A DNA stretch of 45,010 nt from Candidatus Borrarchaeum yapensis (GTDB taxonomy: Archaea; Asgardarchaeota; Sifarchaeia; Borrarchaeales; Borrarchaeaceae), in assembly GCA_016840515.1 (NCBI GenBank), contig JAEOSF010000028.1, forward strand, positions 1-45,010. The letters run 5' to 3'. The notes under the pieces were generated by a model. It was not told where the DNA came from. It did no database searches and worked only from the letters and a program-made list of their open reading frames with translations. Made by a program: the position numbers and the translations under genes. This document shows, piece by piece, positions 43,760 through 45,010 of the stretch. Every line of letters starts with the position of its first letter. Position 1 is the stretch's first letter.

Positions 43760-45010
43760 ATGGCTGTTATTACACTTCCTGGGGTTATCACCTCACTTCC
43801 AGACACACAGGCTCTCGACGACCTGATGAGACGATTCGGTAACGCCCGAAGACGCGCTTTCTCCATGAAATGCAAAGACTTGAAGACCTGTTCTATTGAA
43901 ACCATCCTTCAACAAGAAATCGGGCTTAATTCTCGCTATATTAAGGACGCTTATTACTCCATCAAACATTTACCCTACAATACTACTTTTGGCGGCTTGA
44001 AGAACCAGCGACTGCGCGAGCAAGGCAAAATCACCAAAGAAGAATACAACAAGCGGCGAAATGCCTTCCTGCTTTCCCGTGGAGACCGTTCCAAGCAGGG
44101 CAACCTTAATCTCCGACTCGACCTTTCCACCATGCAACTGCGTATCAATACCTGCTGCAACGATAAGGATAACAAGTGGATGTTTGCCAAGGTATTCATC
44201 CCGCACAAATATCTCGACACATATGATAAGTATCTGGACGGTTCTCATCCTTACACCGTGCAGATCAAGAGACGGGACTTTGATATGGTTTATGACCTGC
44301 GAATCTCCATTAAACTACCATGTGTGATACGGGAGACCTCGCGAGTGATGACGCTGGGCATAAACGCGGGACACACCGACTTCGCGGTGATGAACAAGAA
44401 CGATGGGCGGGTTGTGGCAATAGGGAAATTCAACCATCACGAGACCCAGCACACCCGACAGGGAAAGCGTGACCATTTGTTGAATAAACTAGTGGAAAAG
44501 ATCGGCAACATGGCGAGACACTACGAGGCCGAGGTAGTGGTGGGGCATCTCAATACGGGCAAGTTCTGGAGTTACTGCAAGAAAGCTACCAGAAAGATTC
44601 GACAGCTGCCGCAGTACAAGTTTCGGAAGTTTTTGAAGCGATTAGAGTTGCAGGGTATAAAGGTAAGTGAGAGGTCGGAAGCTTACACCAGCAAATTAGG
44701 TGACGTGATCTCTCAAATAGTAGGATATGACATTCACAAGTGTGCGGCGATTATGTTCGCACTGAAGGTCATCAACTATGACGTGTTTCAGCAGTTGAAG
44801 ACGTTTCTCTTCGGAGTCCCGTCATATGAGGCTTATGGAAGGCGGAGACGCGGGCGAAGGAGAGAAAGCGGGCTGACTGCCCCCATTCAGTACCGAAAGT
44901 TCCTAAAAAGTATGAAGTTCTGGATGGCGATGAAGTCCTCACTAAGAAAAGAGGATGGAGGCTACCTCCCGATTCCTGGTAGGGAGGGGTTGTCCTTTTT
45001 GGATAATTTA
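43760..45010 (+). CDS. TnpB/IS605 OrfB-like protein, RuvC motifs altered, runs off right edge (partial)
   Basis: An open frame of 417 codons with no stop before the window end. The N-terminal part has LKTCSIETILQQEIGLNSRY and a basic middle typical of TnpB. RuvC-I reads LGINAGHTDFAVM (Asn202 where Asp is usual). RuvC-II reads VVVGHLNTGKF (262-265 where an EDL/ENL is expected). RuvC-III reads AYTSKLGDVISQ with DIHKCAA (His326). The usual zinc finger of four cysteines is absent, as in a subset with AYTSxxG and HxAAA. The end is arginine-rich. Base composition is clearly GC-richer than all neighbours. GCGACYTACTA occurs at 43721-43731 and 43750-43760, and CTTACTAA twice at 43725-43740. No TnpA transposase is visible. 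Confidence 0.78.
   Translation, partial: MAVITLPGVITSLPDTQALDDLMRRFGNARRRAFSMKCKDLKTCSIETILQQEIGLNSRYIKDAYYSIKHLPYNTTFGGLKNQRLREQGKITKEEYNKRRNAFLLSRGDRSKQGNLNLRLDLSTMQLRINTCCNDKDNKWMFAKVFIPHKYLDTYDKYLDGSHPYTVQIKRRDFDMVYDLRISIKLPCVIRETSRVMTLGINAGHTDFAVMNKNDGRVVAIGKFNHHETQHTRQGKRDHLLNKLVEKIGNMARHYEAEVVVGHLNTGKFWSYCKKATRKIRQLPQYKFRKFLKRLELQGIKVSERSEAYTSKLGDVISQIVGYDIHKCAAIMFALKVINYDVFQQLKTFLFGVPSYEAYGRRRRGRRRESGLTAPIQYRKFLKSMKFWMAMKSSLRKEDGGYLPIPGREGLSFLDNL

Noticed and set aside
43970..44327. Frames of 81-92 codons inside the GC-rich island on both strands
   Set aside because: They are shadows of the long TnpB-like frame, which stays open to the window end.
1..45010. CRISPR arrays, rRNA and tRNA genes
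   Set aside because: No regularly spaced repeats, no GC-rich structured RNA blocks and no tRNA T-loop words were seen in reading. A covariance-model search would be decisive for tRNAs.

Overview
The window looks like chromosomal DNA from an archaeon, most likely an Asgard (Promethearchaeati-like) lineage. This rests on gene content read by eye, not on a phylogeny. Archaeal markers are a divergent TFIIB (TFB) protein, RadB, an archaeal-type phosphoglucose/phosphomannose isomerase, a MEMO protein and an intein-split type II/IV secretion ATPase. Purine-rich Shine-Dalgarno sites (GGAGG, GGTGA) precede many genes. Eukaryote-like features are a Rab/Arf-like small GTPase with a DxxGGQ switch II, a membrane protein with two zinc-ribbon plus RING-like modules, a three-module leucine-rich-repeat protein, a large Ig-repeat receptor-like protein and a long coiled-coil protein. 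Most of the window is AT-rich. From about 43.7 kb the base composition becomes clearly richer in GC, where a TnpB-like gene runs off the right edge.

Layout. 0-6.2 kb: a small membrane protein, a NapH-like polyferredoxin, a microprotein, a Fur-family regulator, a small winged-helix-like protein, a two-gene isomerase/membrane-protein operon, a HAD phosphatase and a DsrE-like protein. 6.4-9.6 kb: a VirB11/TadA-like ATPase whose nucleotide-binding core is interrupted by a 544-residue LAGLIDADG intein. 9.6-13 kb: small unknown proteins and the coiled-coil protein. 13.2-17.4 kb: MEMO and the Ig-repeat surface protein. 17.6-18.1 kb: a truncated Hef-like helicase remnant. 18.2-25.9 kb: a compact five-gene minus-strand operon encoding two unknown proteins (one multi-pass membrane), a 1412-residue membrane HerA/FtsK-like protein with damaged Walker motifs, a PD-(D/E)XK-like nuclease and a membrane-anchored surface protein. 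This is the best candidate for an undescribed system. 26.2-31.2 kb: an ArsR-like regulator, divergent TFB and the LRR protein. 31.3-34.1 kb: a DUF457-like membrane protein, an Mrr-like remnant, a second copy of the small winged-helix-like protein and RadB. 34.2-36.8 kb: a membrane-anchored glycosidase-like protein and a multi-pass protein. 36.8-39.6 kb: a palindrome, three stem-loops in a row and two tandem SAM methyltransferases. 39.8-45 kb: the RING-like membrane protein, a HAD hydrolase, the small GTPase, a PadR regulator and the TnpB-like gene.

How the parts may fit. Two membrane proteins, the glycosidase and the RING-like protein, have a strong Shine-Dalgarno site and a full signal peptide but no ATG/GTG/TTG; the expected start positions hold ATA and ACG. 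The many single-pass proteins with outside binding domains and inside regulatory domains, next to a small GTPase, suggest envelope signalling or membrane organisation. That is inference. No rRNA, tRNA or CRISPR array was seen.
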